DNA of 64,000 bases from Gnetum montanum (taxonomy: Eukaryota; Streptophyta; Gnetopsida; Gnetales; Gnetaceae): NCBI GenBank assembly GCA_015680685.1, contig MNCI01006839.1:299880-363879 (forward strand). The letters are read 5' to 3'. The notes beneath the pieces were generated by a model. It did not search any database. It worked only from the letters and a program-made list of their open reading frames with translations, and was not told the origin of the DNA. Positions 53,719 to 64,000 of this stretch are shown in pieces (position 1 is the first letter of the stretch; every line of letters starts with the position of its first letter). The position numbers were made by a program, and so were the translations under genes.

Positions 53719-54379
53719 ACTTACAAGAGTTTAAGATGTATGCATTGAATCCAAGAATAGCAAGAAGGTAAGCACCCAGATGATTGCCTTACCCTCAAGG
53801 CAATCCAAGGTAGTTCCACTAGCAACATAAGCTTACTATCCAAGTAGAGCTCCACCACAACTATATGAGCAATACCAATAGTGGAACCAATCATAATTGT
53901 GAGGAATGCCACTGCCAAGATAGCAGTGCCCTTATAAGCAACCAGGTCCATATGGGTACTATGTTCAGCAACCTATCTCTCCATGAAATTCTACAAGCCA
54001 AAGCTCATTTCAGCATCACTATTACCCTCTAGAGTACCACCAAACACATTCACCATCTCCTCGAGGAGAGAACCCATATCCATACCATCCTCCACATCCA
54101 TCTGCAAACATCTCTCTGTCCTCAACCCACTTACCTCCTACTCTGTCCATGCAAGGCAAAATTCCTCCATAGTTGCAGCAAAAAAATGCTACAAGGATTG
54201 TACATTTACAACCAGCTTTCCAGCTAAGTGGTTCAAATAATTGATCTTGGAAATGACCCTTCTTCCAACCCAATAGTTTTCCCAAACCCTCACAACCTAA
54301 TGTGGTTGGTCACCCTGTATCTCCAACACCCTCATCCTCTACATTAAATACATTTGAGTACCCTTCAAACCAAACACCA

Positions 54380-54860
54380 CCTCGAATTTGCACTATGATG
54401 TTAACTCATACTATTTCTAATTGGATTAAGGTTGGCAATCTTCCCATGAAAAGATCTGACCCAAGAATTCCTCTTATTTGCTTATAGATTGTTGGACATG
54501 AGCCCTACAAGGCTCTTCTTGATTTTGGTTTTGATGTTAATCTCAGCTCCCATGACATGTACAAAGCTTGGAACCTACCACCTCTCAAAAAGAGCAACAT
54601 CCATTTAGAATTGATAGACCAATAAATCACTATCCCTTTGGGATTAGTGAAGGACATTATCATCATAGTTTGTGGATGGTCCTATCTTGCCAATTTTCTG
54701 GTGATCAAGGTTGAAAACTGTAAAGGTGACTTCCCCATAATTATGGGAAGGGCTTGGTTAAGCATAGTAGATGCACGTATGGGTATAAGAGACCTCTCCT
54801 TGAAAATCTCCAAGGAAAATGAATTTGGATGTTTAGAGAAGAAGCATGTTCCACAAGTGT
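54380..54860 (+). pseudogene. Aspartic protease region of the Athila/Tat-like element
   Basis: MLTHTISNWIKVGNLPMK, then KALLDFGFDVNLSSHDMYKA, WNLPPLKKSNIHLELID and, after a stop, ITIPLGLVKDIIIIVCGWS, FLVIKV and FPIIMGRAWLSIVDARMG. The active-site triplet is read as Asp-Phe-Gly. Confidence 0.85.
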
Positions 54861-55439
54861 AATTACGTGCAGAAAATCTAGTTTATTAAAAGTACATTCA
54901 TCAAAGCATGTAATTAGTGTGCACATGAAATAGATATCCAAAGGTGCTTATACATAGTAGCCATAAAATAGGAGGACACCCAGTGGCTGACAACTAACTT
55001 TGAAAATAGCACACTATGCATGGAACCAATTGAGAGCCTAACATGTGCTTATGTTTAAGGCATGGATGAACTTGAGCAAGTTCATCACCAACTCTTTAAT
55101 GATGAAGATGATGATACCTATTGGGGAGAGTTGGAAATCCTTGATAATTTCAAGCAAGAGCCCTTAGAGTTAAAAACTCTACAAGTTGGATTGGAGTAGT
55201 CATTTTTAAATAATGGCAAGTTGGTCATAATCAATGCAAATCTTGCTCCTAAACAAAAAGATAAGTTATTATAGGTCATCAACAAATGGCCAAAAACCTT
55301 TGCTTAGTCATATTCCAAATTGACAGGAATCAATCCATGGATATGCTAGCATTGCATCTACATCGACCTAGCCATGAAGCCAAGAAGGCAACCACAAAGG
55401 TGACTGAATCCCAAATTAAAATAAATCGTCAAGGAGGAA

Positions 55440-56780
55440 ATAGAACAAATCCTCAAGGCGAGGTTCATCTATCTCATCGTGGATAGTCAATGGGTTAGCC
55501 CACTTGTACTTGTGCCAAAGAAAGATGGTAAGTGGTGGGTCTACATTGCCTTTAGGCTATTCAATATGGCAACATTTAAAGATCATTTTCGATTATCATT
55601 TGTGGATCAAGTGTTGGACACCATATCTAGGCATTTCTATTATAGCTTCTTGGATGATTATAGTGGCTATAACCAGATCCAAATCACACCAGAGGATTAG
55701 GCCAAGATAACATTCATTAGTTCCTAAGGGACTTTTGCATATTGTAAGATGCCATTTGGTCTATGCAATGTCCCTACAACATTTCAATGCCCGGTCCTTA
55801 GTATTTTTCAATAGTAGATTGGTAGTGAGATAGAAGTCTTTATGGATGACTTCTCTACCTATGGGGCTACATTTGAGTAAGCCCTAGACTACCTTGAGTA
55901 GGTTTTGAAAAGATATGTTGAAATAAACCTTAGGCTCAATTGGTAGAAAAGCCATTTAATGGTCCAAGAAGACATAGTATTGGGGCACAAAAATACTTAG
56001 GTAGGGATTGGGGTAAATTCGGAAAAGATAAGGATCATCCAAGGAATTAGACGTCAACTAGAGATAGTTAAAGATTTCAGATCATTTCTTAGACACAATG
56101 GCCACTACCGACATTTTATAGAGAATTTCTCTAAGATTGTAAAGTCACTAGTTGAGCTTACAAAGAAAGATGCTCCATTTTTTTGGACCAGGGAGTGCAA
56201 ACATGCATTCCAACTATTAAAGGACAAACTTGTAGAAACTTCAATTCTATCGGCACCAAACTAGTCCAAACCATTCCATATAATGATAGATGCATCTAAT
56301 TATGTCTTGGAAGTAGTGCTTAGGTAGTTGGACAATAGGAAATGTCCATATTGCATCCATTGCGCAAGCTGAAGCATTATGGGTGCACAGTTGAATTACA
56401 CCACAACTTAGAAAGAATTAATGACAGGTATATGCTCTCAAAAAGTTTAGGCACTATGTGCTTAATTATAAAGTATTTGTATACATAGACCATAGTGCCA
56501 TTCGCTTCCTAATGAATAAGCCAATAGTGAGCCCCATATCATATAGTGGCTTATGATCTTGCAAGAATTCAATCTTACTATGGTAGATTGGAAAGGGATT
56601 GAGAATGTGATTGCTGACCATCTCTCTTGGTTAAGATGGGATAATAAAGAGGAGGAGAGTTCACTCTTTGATCAAATTTTAAATGAACTCCTCTTTACAG
56701 GAGTAATAAATGACCAAGTGCCTACTGAACCAAAATGGTATGATGGCATCCTCACTTACCTTCTCACTTAGGAGATGCCA
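55440..56780 (+). pseudogene. Reverse transcriptase and RNase H
   Basis: DSQWVSPLVLVPKKDGKW, DHFRLSFVDQVLDTISRH, FLDDYSGYNQIQITPED, GTFAYCKMPFGLCNVPTTFQ and IGSEIEVFMDDFSTYG (the YMDD box as FMDD) define the RT. ALDYLE*VLKRYVEINLRL, FIENFSKIVKSLVELTKKDA, PFFWTRECKHAFQLLKDKL and MIDASNYVLEVVL lead into RNase H; VNYKVFVYIDHSAI-like and LTMVDWKGIENVIADHLSWL close it. Stops are mostly TAG at Gln positions. Confidence 0.92.
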
Positions 56781-56929
56781 CAAGATCTGAACTCTAGGAA
56801 GAAAGAATAGTTTTTTCATCTAGCAAAGTACTTCATGAGAATCAATAGATACCTTTACTAGGTGTGCATTGATGGCCTGGTTAGTTGGTGTATCCCTGAT
56901 GTAGATCAATTACGTGTTCTTTAAGATGC

Positions 56930-57960
56930 TCACAAAGGCCCTTGCAGAGGCCACTATGTAGGGAGGTACATGACCATAAAAGTCCTGATGCTAGGATACT
57001 ATTGGCCTACAATCTTTAGGGATGCCCACCGATTTATCTGATCTTGTGAATGCTGTTAATGAGATGGTGGGATAACTATGTGAATGGAGGATCCTAAACA
57101 ATGGATTCAATCACTAGAGCCCTTTGACATATGGGGCATAGAATTCATGGATCCTATCACACCCATGTCTAATGGAACGACATATATCATCATAGCAATC
57201 GACTATTGCATCAAATGGGCAAAAGCAATAGTCGTGACCGATTGTACATCATCCATTACTACTAGATTTGAACAACATGTTGTAGATAGGTTGGGGATGC
57301 CACGTGCACTAATTTTTGACAATGGAACTCACTTTAGAGATGTCACCTTTCGAAAACTTATGTAACACTTGGGGGTTGAACATAAATTAACAACACCCTA
57401 TCACCCCAAGCTAATAGTCAAGCAGAGGTAACTAACAAGGAGATCACAAAGATCCTAACAAGGACCATAAGCAAATATAGGAGAGATTGGAGCATAAAGC
57501 TCAATGATGCTCTTTGGGCCTACCACTCAACATGGAAACTCCTTATTGGCTACTCTCCCTACGAGCTAGTGTACGAAAAACTTCCAATGCTTCAAATTTA
57601 ATTTGAGCTTCATACACTCTCAATAGCCTGTGATCTAGCTTGACTTGAGTTTAGCATAAAGAGAAAGATTGCTTAACCTAAATGTGCTAGATGAAAAGCG
57701 ATTAGTGGCCCTATCATTGAATGAAGTGCACAAGCCATTCAATAAACAGCAACATGATTGAAGAATATGGAAAGTGAAATTTTAACCAGGAGATAAGGTT
57801 CTCTACTAGAATTCCACACACATACCTTAGAAAACCAAATTCTAAACATTGTGGGAAGAACCTTATATAATTGACAAAACCTTTTCTTGTAGGGCCATGA
57901 TGATATACAAACCTAAGAACCTAAATAAAAATTAGTTGGTCAACATCCAACCAAGACAAG
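56930..57960 (+). pseudogene. Integrase
   Basis: A degraded zinc-binding start (YYWPTIFRDAHRFI) precedes the core: PFDIWGIEFMDPITPMSNGT, TYIIIAIDYCIKWAKAIVVT, then GMPRALIFDNGTHFRD (second catalytic Asp) and the HHPQxNGQ-like site (LTTPYHPKLIVKQ). The C-terminal part is shifted and full of stops up to the gap at 58008. No chromodomain is seen. Confidence 0.9.
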
Positions 57961-58007
57961 CCAGTGCAACTACCACCTCAATGGATGGACAACCATGCTC
58001 TATTTTT

Positions 58008-58158
58008 NNNNNNNNNNNNNNNNNNNNNNNNNNNNNNNNNNNNNNNNNNNNNNNNNNNNNNNNNNNNNNNNNNNNNNNNNNNNNNNNNNNNNNNNNNNNN
58101 NNNNNNNNNNNNNNNNNNNNNNNNNNNNNNNNNNNNNNNNNNNNNNNNNNNNNNNNNN
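58008..58158. other. Assembly gap (151 N)
   Basis: The gap lies just after the integrase of the plus-strand element. Confidence 0.99.
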
Positions 58159-59313
58159 GAATAGGTAGTGAGTCCATGTCATCCACCCATCCATAAACTT
58201 TATGGTTTTCCTTGTTCTAGAAGTTTGAGGTCCCTTTCATTAAAGAAACTTTTAATTAATTGGTGACCTCGGTGGTTTCTAGAATTGGGAAGGATTCAAA
58301 GGTTTGTATAGGGTGCAACTTCAAGGGAACTCAATACTCTTTGTACTCTTCTACTTACTCAAGTGCTTGACTATTTTCATGACTACTTACCATTCCATGA
58401 TAACCACTTTAGGAAGTTAAACAAAGTCTTTGCATGTGTGGTTCCCATCAAAAAATGAAAAAAAAAAAACAAACAAACAAAAAAACATGATAGGAATTCA
58501 AAGCACATCCCTTAGACAAATAAACAAGCTACAAGCACTAGTTATGGGACTAGAAAGACATGTTATCCATGCCTAAAGGTCCCCTCTAACTAAGGCCCAC
58601 TCTTACTTTCTACTTCTCTTTTCTTCTCTTTATGGAATAGTGGTTGTTTTGTGGGAGAACTCTTGTGTCTTGAGGGGGTGGATCGATCTTGAAGTGATGA
58701 TGCGAAGTCACTGGAAGAGGCTAGTTTTGGTCTGGACTAAGGGTGGATCTTCTTAGGTCATTTTAAACACAAACTCCACAAGGGACTTCTTATGACCTCA
58801 AGTCAAGATTCCATCCCACCTTCTTAGTCATCCATCTATGCTACCACAACTCACCTCACTACCAGTTTCTATGTTATGCTCAATATCTTTGTTTAATATG
58901 TTGGAATTCTTGGATAGATTTTTTTGGGTTGGTCCTTAGCTTTTATGACCATTAAATTAACTATGGGGTCCATAGACTCCTTAGCTAAGGTTATGTAAGG
59001 GCAAAAGGAGCATGTGCCTACTATGGGGAGGACCCACTTACATATCTCTTGGTTTGGATAGTTAAGTCCCTTACCTTAGACATTGCTATAATCCTATCTT
59101 TCACATATCCCATTATGTATTCCACTCTGTGCTCCTTAAACTCTCATTAATTTCATTATCCAAAACATTTTCTCAATTTTCTAATTTTATGAGCTTCAAC
59201 ACCCTCTTCTACTATTTTCAATTTGTTTGTGGCTTTTTGGACTTCCATTTGATCCCAATTTCACTTAGAAACTCCTTGAATTTTGGAAGTTTGACCAAGT
59301 CAATGAAAGTCAA
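58159..59313 (+). other. Spacer between integrase and the promoter-like block
   Basis: Noncoding; A-rich run at 58455-58485 and T/C-rich text. The ORF at 59129-59326 has no domain and overlaps the promoter-like block. Confidence 0.5.
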
Positions 59314-59535
59314 TGATGGTCAATAGCTACGTTGACTAGGCCTAGTTGATGCAGCTAACCTCATTGACTAGGCCTAGTCAACGCATGTAAAAGATCCTAT
59401 AAATACCATCAGGCACTTTGCAATTTTTGACATTTTCTTCATAACATGAGGGGAGTTTTTGCCATTTTTCAGAGCCCATAACTTTTCAACTATTTATCCA
59501 AATCACTTTGTTCTTTGATTCTGAAGCTACTGAAG
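59314..59535 (+). promoter_or_regulatory. Internal copy of the LTR U3 promoter ahead of the extra ORF
   Basis: 59314 begins TGATGGTCAATAGCTACG and carries GTTGACTAGGCC, TAGTTGATGCAG, ATTGACTAGGCC, TAGTCAACGCA and then TATAAATA at 59398-59405. The same elements in the same order make up U3 of both LTRs. Similarity stops after the TATA box. Leader-like text runs to a donor-like GAAG/GTAAG at 59535/59536. Inference: an internal promoter for the extra ORF. Confidence 0.6.
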
Positions 59536-59842
59536 GTAAGCTCTTAATCATGGGAGTCGCAAACCTTAAGGTTTTCGATGAAATTTTTTGAAAATATTTC
59601 TAACTTCTCTAAAGGGTTAATGAATACAACGATATGAAACCATCAATTTTTGAGAGTTAACCCTTTGAACACCTTCTAGAATGAGCTATTAACATGAAAA
59701 CATAAATAAAATAATGATTAAAATTAATTAGATCAACCATAATCACAACTTAGCCAAGTGTAGCTATCCCAATGAGATAAGGTATTCTAATTGTTTCGTG
59801 TTACACAACAATTGCTAACCAATGATTATGTTGTGATTATAG
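59536..59842 (+). other. Putative intron in the leader of the extra ORF
   Basis: Donor GTAAGCTC at 59536 and acceptor TTGTGATTATAG at 59831-59842, directly followed by ATG at 59843. The region is AT-rich with no ORF. Either the internal promoter transcript or a retrovirus-like spliced full-length RNA could use the acceptor. Not proven. Confidence 0.4.
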
Positions 59843-62700
59843 ATGGTGCCAAGATCGAAATGACCGTAGGAGGGAGGACCATTACAACCAAGGGAGAAAT
59901 GACCTAGGGCTAAAAGGGGATAATAAGAACAGGACCAGGATCAACCAAAAGCAACCAATGCAATAGGACATCTTCGAGAGGAGCCTGAAGTGGAATTTAT
60001 TCGACAGATTCTTGATGAAGTAGTTGAAATAGAATAATCATAGCATGGGGAAGAACTAGGACCCATATTGAGACTTGAAGTCATAGTAACACAAGCCTAC
60101 CTTGACACCATTAGGCCTCATGATATCCAACGCTTAGTTCTCTAGGAACTAAACTTCAAGCCATTTTTAAAACATGCTCTAGCAAAGGTAAAAACATAAT
60201 TGCAAACCTCTCCCATGTGGCCAATCATCACTTCTAGTGAGGAGTGGTACATGGGGGAGACATATCTCTTCTTAAACAAGAGAAGGGTAGGCTCCATAGT
60301 GAAGATCAAGGACATTTAGGTGTCATACTCAGCTGATGTTATTGTACAAGTTTTTGGATTACTTAATACTGGGACACAATTGGCAAAGTTGTCTATACAA
60401 GTTGATCTTGAGGGTAACAAGGAGTGGACCTAGTGGTGTTATGGGGTTGACCATAAGGAATTTGACATGCTCACATCGGTGGAACTCGTATACTTTAAGA
60501 TAGTGGTCTATTACCTCAATCCAATGGTGAGGCCTATTAAGGTGACTACCTTTTTTGCCTGAGCATGCACCATGCTAAGCGGGAAATTTCTAGTAAACCT
60601 TCCATAATTGATCTATTTAGAGATTGAGAAGCGCTTCAAAGAGAATGAATGTGGAAGGAAAACCCTACCTTTCCCATGCCTCATTGAAAAAATTTGCAAA
60701 AGGATAGGGATCATCTGCTATGCAAATGACACAATCAAGCATACTCCCATAGCCTTGTGGTTGGAAATGATGAAGGACAAGACGACTACTATGTCTAAAG
60801 AAGGGGAGCAATAGTCACCACCTCCATCACCTACTCAACAAACAATGTTGAAGGCCTACATAGCCATTGAGCACTTGTGCAAAATTTGAGAGCAACTTTT
60901 GCATGAGTAGGAGCAGTGTGTAAGAACAAGTGGTGGAGACCCATCTATATATTGACTTGTGATGAGTCACTTTAATGATGTGGCTCAGAAATTAAGCCAG
61001 ATGGAAAGAGATGGACCAATATTCTCTACCCAAAAAATGTAGTTTCCTGGGAGATTGAATGTTGGTGCCTGAGAGGTGATAGTGTCTCTATCTCAACACC
61101 ATTTATTCCTAGAAATCTTCGAGAATGTTTCTTCCTTTTTAGTGCACTTGGAGGGTGAGGGGGAAATTGTATTGGTGATGCACTAAGGATAGGAGACTGC
61201 TGCTAAAGTTGTTTTTGATCAAATTGTAGAAGCACTTAACACACCTTGGGCATCTATACTAGATGTATCTGCACATTAAGATGTGTAGACGTTTACTGGC
61301 ATGGTTAGTAGAAGATTGAGTGTAGCTTAGCACAAAGAGTTGTTGGATCGACTAGTGGGGACTGGGTAGTTGATTCTGGATATCTTTGATTTTTTGAACA
61401 ACATTATTACAACCTAGGTAGAGTTGATAGAAGTAAAGGGAAAATGCATCATCTTGGAAGAGCAACTTGAAACAACTCAAGTACAAAACTAATACTTGGC
61501 CACAGAAGTTGCTGAATTAGATGCCCATTTTATTGATCCTACACTCCTCAGCCCAAAAATAACCAGAGATAAAGCTTTTCGACAGCTTCAAAATAACTAA
61601 AATAAGCTAAGGAGGAAATGGTAATGGCCATCTTCAACCAGTCCATAGTAGAAGCAAAAACCTACTTGATTTAGAAAGACTTGATTTAGATGCGTCAAGA
61701 AAACAAATCATTGATTACTGAAAATCATCGCCTACATAATGTTGATGCACAAAAGCAACAGATGCAAGACTTCATTCATCAACAGTAGGAGCAGCTCACT
61801 AGGATAAACACAGAATTAAGGAAATTGACAGTAGAGAATTGTAATCTGTCTATGAAGGAGGTCTGAGCCTTATGCTAAAAATCTACCATTGAGATTACCA
61901 CTTGGAAAAATGAGGCTCTCAAATTTGAAAGAGTTAAGAAACAATATAGAGATCAGGTTGGCTTGCAAAAGAATGTAAATGAGAAGCACATTCAAATGGC
62001 TAAGGCAAAAGTAAATGAGGCCCTTCAACAACTCCAACAAGGAAGAGAGGTATGGTAGCTTATCATTGATGGAATAGATAGCTATAATAAAGCAGAGATT
62101 CATCTTAAGAAGTTGCAAATTGAAGAAATGATAGAGTATATGGAACTGGCCAATCTTTGTTATGCAAACTTGGTGATTCTGATTGTTGAACAACCACAGT
62201 TAGAACTTGAAAACCAAGTGGCTAGGTTGTACTTATTGTATGAGGCCGAATTCAAGCACCATAAGGACACCATGCAAAATCTTGAGACAAAAAACGTTGA
62301 ACTTGAGGTCTTTAGGGCACGATTCATCAATCAATGATCAACTACCGAGAGCCTGGCAAAGAAAATGAATGATTATTAGGAGCTATAGAATATAGTTAAG
62401 GTGTTTAATGTTAAATACAAGTAATTCATTGGCTAGTTCATTAATGCCAAGGAGTTATTCCTAGCAATTCCCTATCCTTGGGATGTGCCTGTTCTAGCCC
62501 ACATTGGCAAAGCTGCGTAGACCATGCACAATCCCAAGAGTAAGGAGGAGAAGATGAAAGCATTGTTGGATGCTTTTTGCCTCCTGCCAGAAGTTGCAGT
62601 AGTAGTAGGACAACCACAGCTGCCTCAGTTGTCGCACGTGCTAGAAGCCGATGTAGGTCCTTTAGAACCTCAGTAACCTCCACTGCTTGGGATTGTTTGA
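59843..62700 (+). pseudogene. Extra ORF: plant-transposon-protein-like domain and long coiled coil
   Basis: From ATG at 59843 one frame runs, through stops, to about 60810: IRPHDIQRLVL*ELNFKPFL, EEWYMGETYLFLNKRRVGSI, VQVFGLLNTGTQLAKLSIQV, YLEIEKRFKENECGRKTLPF and LIEKICKRIGIICY. This resembles the putative plant transposon protein domain found in Athila-group ORFs (family from memory). After shifts, 61380-62340 is a long coiled coil (LITENHRLHNVDAQKQQMQD, ALQQLQQGREVW, LETKNVELEVFRARFINQ) and 62400-62680 a C-terminal part (IPYPWDVPVLAHIGKAA). No signal peptide or membrane helix is evident, so it does not look like an envelope protein. Confidence 0.7.
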
Positions 62701-62933
62701 TCTTCCTAATCAACTTTATGACATTAGAGAATGTGCTATTTGATTTTGTAGAGTTATGTCATGGTATTCAATTTTTTGTCATGAACACCACAATTTTTGT
62801 AATGTGTTGATTTGTACACTCAAGTACTCAATTGTTATGTCAATTTATTAAGTCTAGCATCAATTAATAATCCCATACCTTCCCAATTTTGTAAAGAAAC
62901 TTGAGGATGAGTTTTCATTCAGTTGTGAGGGTA

Positions 62934-63710
62934 TGATGGATCACAAATGGCTATGTCAATTAGGCCTCGTTGATTCATCAATTCATGCATTGACTAGGCC
63001 CTGTTGATGTAGGGTCTATTCTCGTCTATAAATACACTCTCACCAGCTACATTTATGGTATCTATCAGTCATAGTGTAGTGAAGCTATTGCAATTTTTCC
63101 ATTTGAAAGTTAGAATATTTTTGTGAGTGTCTAAAATAGGAGTCATTGAGTGCACAGATCTTTATTCGAGCATTGTTGTACCTGAGCATGATGGTGTGTA
63201 TGGCAATAAAGATGAGCTTCTTGATAAACCTTGCAACATTCTAGATAGTTTAGATATTTATTCATGCATTTAATGCTTTTAGTTATTTATTTAATGTTTT
63301 CTAGTAATTGAGCTAATTAAGTAAGATAAGCTAGATAGATTAGATACATACGTATGATTGCTTCGAGTGTAACATGTCTTCACTTGGTAATCCTAGTAGC
63401 ATTATTGCTTGGTGCGCCTAGTAGCATAACACTTGGTAATCCAATAGTGAATATGTGGATTCAGGATGTGTATGAAAAGTGGGATTGGATGCTTATGTTA
63501 GGACTAGTTAAAGACCAGTTAGTTAGTTAAATTAGATTAGTCATTAAATTACTTCATCTCTCTTTAAGCATCAAACCATAAAACATAAAATGATAAAAAT
63601 CATTTGCCTTGATTACACTTAACCATACCTTCATACTTCACAAGTGTAATTAGGAAGACAATGAACAACTTTTAGGGCAAGATTCCCTTCCTAGGAGACT
63701 AGTGCAATGG
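62934..63710 (+). repeat. 3' LTR of the Athila/Tat-like element, interrupted at 63711
   Basis: Begins TGATGGATCACAAATGGC after GTGAGGGTA. It parallels the 5' LTR to about its position 51982, with TATAAATA at 63027-63034. U3 differs more than the rest. The last 90 bp or so lie beyond the next insertion, outside the window. Confidence 0.88.
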
Positions 63711-64000
63711 TGATGAGTCCCTGATATCGGACCCTTGATATCAAATACGCAATATCAGATTGGGCAAGGGACATCAGACATGCGATGTTGAAACCTGTCT
63801 CATTGTCTATAAATAAGGGACAGGGGTGCTTGATTTTGCATAGTTATTTTTTAGTCCCTTAGCGGAACTCTTGTAGTTTTTCTCTTTTAGAGTTAGAAAT
63901 ATTTCTAAGTGCTCACAGTAGGAGTGATAGAGTGAATGAATCTTTATTCCAGCATCGTGTATCTGAGCACACCTTGTGTCCAGAAATAAAGACAAACTTT
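63711..64000 (+). mobile_element. 5' part of another LTR of the TGATGAG group
   Basis: Begins TGATGAGTCCCTGATATCGG, with further GATATC-type boxes to 63790, TATAAATA at 63808-63815, and a leader ending in ATAAAGACAAAC like that of the other LTRs. It inserted into the 3' LTR above and continues off the window, so coding content and target duplication cannot be checked. Confidence 0.8.

Larger units (their letters stand above)
51184..63710 (+). mobile_element. Full-length, decayed Athila/Tat-like Ty3/Gypsy element with extra ORF
   Basis: Order on the plus strand: LTR (51184-52078), tRNA-Asp primer-binding site, gag (52197), protease (54380), RT-RNase H (55440), integrase (56930), noncoding spacer, promoter-like block (59314), extra ORF (59843-62700), polypurine end GTGAGGGTA, LTR (62934). 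Both LTRs start TGATGG. The domain order gag-PR-RT-RH-IN, a tRNA-Asp primer and a long ORF after integrase are features of the Athila/Tat group. Every coding part has stops or shifts. A 151 N gap is at 58008-58158. The right LTR is cut at 63711 by another LTR. Confidence 0.9.

Noticed and set aside
53983-54285. Overlapping short frames on both strands between gag and protease
   Set aside because: No conserved motif; the stretch is a decayed linker of the polyprotein.
57936-58196. Several frames spanning the 151 N gap
   Set aside because: Most residues are unknown; only the integrase tail left of the gap is real.

Overview
The window reads as plant nuclear DNA, most likely from a gymnosperm such as a conifer. 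The only gene that looks intact is a plastid-type CobW/COG0523 GTPase on the minus strand. Eight exons are visible, spread over 29.7 kb, and further 3' exons must lie left of base 1. Its introns (170 bp to 16.1 kb) are packed with old, mutated, nested transposable elements. Long repeat-filled introns with heavily decayed Ty3/Gypsy, Copia, LINE and Helitron copies suggest a conifer-like genome, but nothing here fixes the species.

Layout. 1-570: an unidentified protein remnant. 590-1400: a block dense in TCAC/GTGA words. 1440-5690: intron 8 of the GTPase gene, with LINE-tail-like, SINE-like and small tandem repeats. 5693-10502: exons 8 to 4; intron 5 holds a repeat that encodes a charged coiled coil and a J-like (DnaJ) domain. 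10503-15727: intron 3, mostly a 3.95 kb solo LTR with an acatg target duplication; inside it, 12651-13200 appears misassembled in inverted orientation. 15728-15908: exon 3. 15909-32010: intron 2, with an RTE-clade LINE fragment, a chromovirus integrase tail, pieces of giant TGTA...TACA LTRs, and two adjacent LINE-derived units, one of which carries the better preserved J-like domain. 32011-35400: exons 2 and 1 with a Copia reverse transcriptase relic in the intron between them.

Upstream of the gene is a 352 bp near-perfect foldback (35664-36015). Next come two head-to-head Helitron fragments: a helicase part on the minus strand (36290-38400) and a Rep part on the plus strand (38400-49140). 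The Rep part was split by a gag-protease LTR element (39395-46118) and by a solo LTR (46860-48838) that itself holds another solo LTR (47136-48064). Target-site duplications and the restored Helitron frame confirm these insertions. From 51184 to 63710 lies a decayed full-length Athila/Tat-like Ty3/Gypsy element with gag, protease, RT-RNase H, integrase and a long extra ORF. Its primer-binding site extends into a 75 nt antisense copy of a whole tRNA-Asp including the CCA end, and a second copy of its LTR promoter block lies just upstream of the extra ORF. A related LTR begins at 63711 and runs off the window.

Besides the GTPase, no coding region looks functional. In-frame stops in the retroelements are mainly TAG where Gln is expected and TGA where Arg is expected, as expected from long C-to-T decay of methylated CHG and CG sites.
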